7,110 bases of DNA from NCBI GenBank assembly GCA_028701415.1, contig JAQVQU010000069.1:1-7110 (forward strand), written 5' to 3'. A program made the translations under genes and the position numbers. The notes beneath the pieces are model-generated. The model was not told where the DNA came from, did not search any database, and saw nothing but the letters and a program-made list of their open reading frames with translations. The number at the start of each line of letters is the position of its first letter. The first letter of the stretch is position 1. Source of the DNA: Clostridia bacterium (GTDB lineage: Bacteria; Bacillota; Clostridia; Christensenellales; DTU072). This document shows, piece after piece, positions 5,744 to 7,110 of the stretch.

Positions 5744-7110
5744 ATAAGAAACCTTTAATAAATCAAAATTTTCTTGTTTATATTATCTTTCTTTTTTTTA
5801 CAATCAGTATATTTTTGTCCATAACAGTTTTTTCACTTTCAAATTTTAATCTTAGCGAAAATGATGAATTTGCTTATGCCGAAGAAACGGAAACTGTATA
5901 TATTTCCGATGAATTAGCATTTGAGAGTTTTTTGTCAGATTGTAGCCTCCACAATTTGTTTTCTAGAGGAGAGAATAATATTCAATCGGTTACTTCTAAT
6001 AAAAAGTATATTTTGACAACAGATATTTATTTGCGAAGAAAAAACCATGAATACTCTGTGGAAAAAAAATGGAATGCAGAGTATTTTGATGGCGAATTCG
6101 ATGGAAGAGGGCATTCTATTGTTAACTTTGAATTAGACAATGAAAAAGCAGGGGTTTATTCTGCTACTGCCAATATGTTTGGTTATGGGTTTTTTTCATT
6201 GATTGGAGAACATGCAGCTGTTCGAAATTTAAACTTTGTTTCTGCTAACATTGATTTTTCAGATAAGGAAACTGCTATAGTTGCTGGCACTAATGCTGGA
6301 TTTATAGAAAATGTAAAAGTAGAAGGATATGTGCAGGGGAAAACCTGGACCGCAGGCATATGCATATATAATTTTGGTAAGATTCACAATACCCTTTCTC
6401 TCGCTTCGGTAAACCTTATCCCTGGAGACTACTATACTGGCACATCAGGATATATATGTGCAATAAACAGTGAAGATATATATGAAGAAAAAAAAGCAAA
6501 TCTTGTGAATGATTATGAGACATTTATAAGATATTATGAACTCAATAGTAATCAATTTTATGATATAAGCGATGATGATACCGATAGTGTGATAGGGGAT
6601 GATGTTACTGAAGGGAGTTATGAATATATCCAAAATGAAGAACATGTAACAGTCCCAGCCCATTTATCGTACATATATGATTGTTATATTTCTGACTATT
6701 ACGGAACAATTTGGTATTTAGAAGACTATAAAACTTTATATGAAAGCTATCCAAATACTTCTCCTTATGAAGTTGACATGATTAAGGACATTAATCTGTT
6801 TAACGTGGAGATAGATATTTCTAATGATTTAGAACAATTGAACTATGTAGAGGTTTTGAAGGGAGCGGATTGTGAAGCTTTTCCATATGCTTCCTTTAAT
6901 AGAAACAGTCACAATTTTTATAACCGCGATATAGTCTCGGTTGAATATGATTATTCTTACATCAATGGTGGCTTAAGCATCCCAGATGAATCTTTTTCAT
7001 TAGTAGGAAGTGGTACAGAAGAGTATCCCTACGTTATTGCGTCTTTATCCGATCTTTTGAAGTGTGGCTCGATGGAGGCGGCAGATCAAGTTACTTTTGA
7101 TTATTATATT
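5740..7110 (+). CDS. Secreted/surface protein with GLUG-like beta-helix repeats (3' end beyond window)
   Basis: The frame is open for 457 codons from ATG 5740 to the window edge with no stop, so the gene is incomplete. The N-terminus is a signal peptide: lysines at 3-4, a hydrophobic stretch at about 11-34, and a candidate signal peptidase I site after AYA (45-47). The distance to that site is long, so cleavage nearer residue 34 or retention as an anchor is possible. Residues 115-132 contain FDGEFDGRGHSIVNF, the lead-in typical of GLUG and related right-handed beta-helix surface proteins. Three rungs follow about 27 residues apart: VRNLNFVSANI (161-171), GFIENVKVEGYV (187-198) and GKIHNTLSLASV (213-224). 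Residues 230-400 are rich in Tyr, Asp and Glu. At 423-439, GSGTEEYPYVIASLSDL looks like the start of a second module, so the full protein is probably much longer. The likely role is cell-surface adhesion or glycan contact, by inference only. Confidence 0.75.
   Translation, partial: MNKKPLINQNFLVYIIFLFFTISIFLSITVFSLSNFNLSENDEFAYAEETETVYISDELAFESFLSDCSLHNLFSRGENNIQSVTSNKKYILTTDIYLRRKNHEYSVEKKWNAEYFDGEFDGRGHSIVNFELDNEKAGVYSATANMFGYGFFSLIGEHAAVRNLNFVSANIDFSDKETAIVAGTNAGFIENVKVEGYVQGKTWTAGICIYNFGKIHNTLSLASVNLIPGDYYTGTSGYICAINSEDIYEEKKANLVNDYETFIRYYELNSNQFYDISDDDTDSVIGDDVTEGSYEYIQNEEHVTVPAHLSYIYDCYISDYYGTIWYLEDYKTLYESYPNTSPYEVDMIKDINLFNVEIDISNDLEQLNYVEVLKGADCEAFPYASFNRNSHNFYNRDIVSVEYDYSYINGGLSIPDESFSLVGSGTEEYPYVIASLSDLLKCGSMEAADQVTFDYYI

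Noticed and set aside
6183..6663. Two minus-strand frames (60 and 72 codons) in the last 1.4 kb
   Set aside because: They oppose the open plus-strand surface-protein frame, which has a signal peptide, repeats, promoter and ribosome binding site. Their hydrophobic products reflect the antisense of Asp/Tyr/Asn-rich codons.
1..7110. CRISPR array, IS element, tRNA or rRNA
   Set aside because: Reading through found no regularly spaced repeats, transposase motifs, terminal inverted repeats or tRNA cloverleaf signatures.

Overview
This AT-rich window most likely comes from an anaerobic, low-GC Bacillota (Clostridia-like, possibly gut-associated). The basis is the YitT/DUF2179 protein, the strong AGGAGG-type ribosome binding sites, the TATAAT-type promoters, the GTP-dependent PEP carboxykinase and the style of the partial surface protein. 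No 16S or other marker gene is present, so this placement is inference. All genes read with the standard bacterial code (table 11), and there are no RNA genes, mobile elements or CRISPR arrays.

Layout: (1) 1-83 holds what looks like the 3' half of an upstream rho-independent terminator and then a promoter. (2) 84-2274 is a tight + strand run of three genes: a YitT-family membrane protein, a SecB-like chaperone-fold protein and a calcineurin-like metallophosphoesterase. It closes with a bidirectional terminator at 2274-2302. (3) 2322-4112 on the - strand is pckG, GTP-type PEP carboxykinase, convergent with the operon. (4) 4113-4281 is a divergent promoter region. (5) 4282-5541 on the + strand is a diaminopimelate decarboxylase-family gene (lysA) with substitutions in motifs usual for the family. 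(6) 5542-5739 is an intergenic stretch with a repeated dyad element, a candidate promoter and a doubtful small ORF. (7) 5740-7110 is the start of a secreted or surface protein with beta-helix (GLUG-like) repeats, cut by the window edge.

How the genes may work together: PEP carboxykinase interconverts oxaloacetate and PEP, and oxaloacetate is the precursor of the aspartate/lysine family whose last step is LysA. The divergent pair could therefore share carbon-flow logic, although nothing in the sequence proves co-regulation. The YitT / SecB-like / phosphoesterase operon has no obvious shared pathway. The SecB-like gene in a presumed Gram-positive is its most notable member. I found no convincing new defence or mobile system. 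The best leads are the SecB-like/phosphoesterase pairing, the altered active-site motifs of the LysA homologue, and the duplicated dyad upstream of the surface protein.
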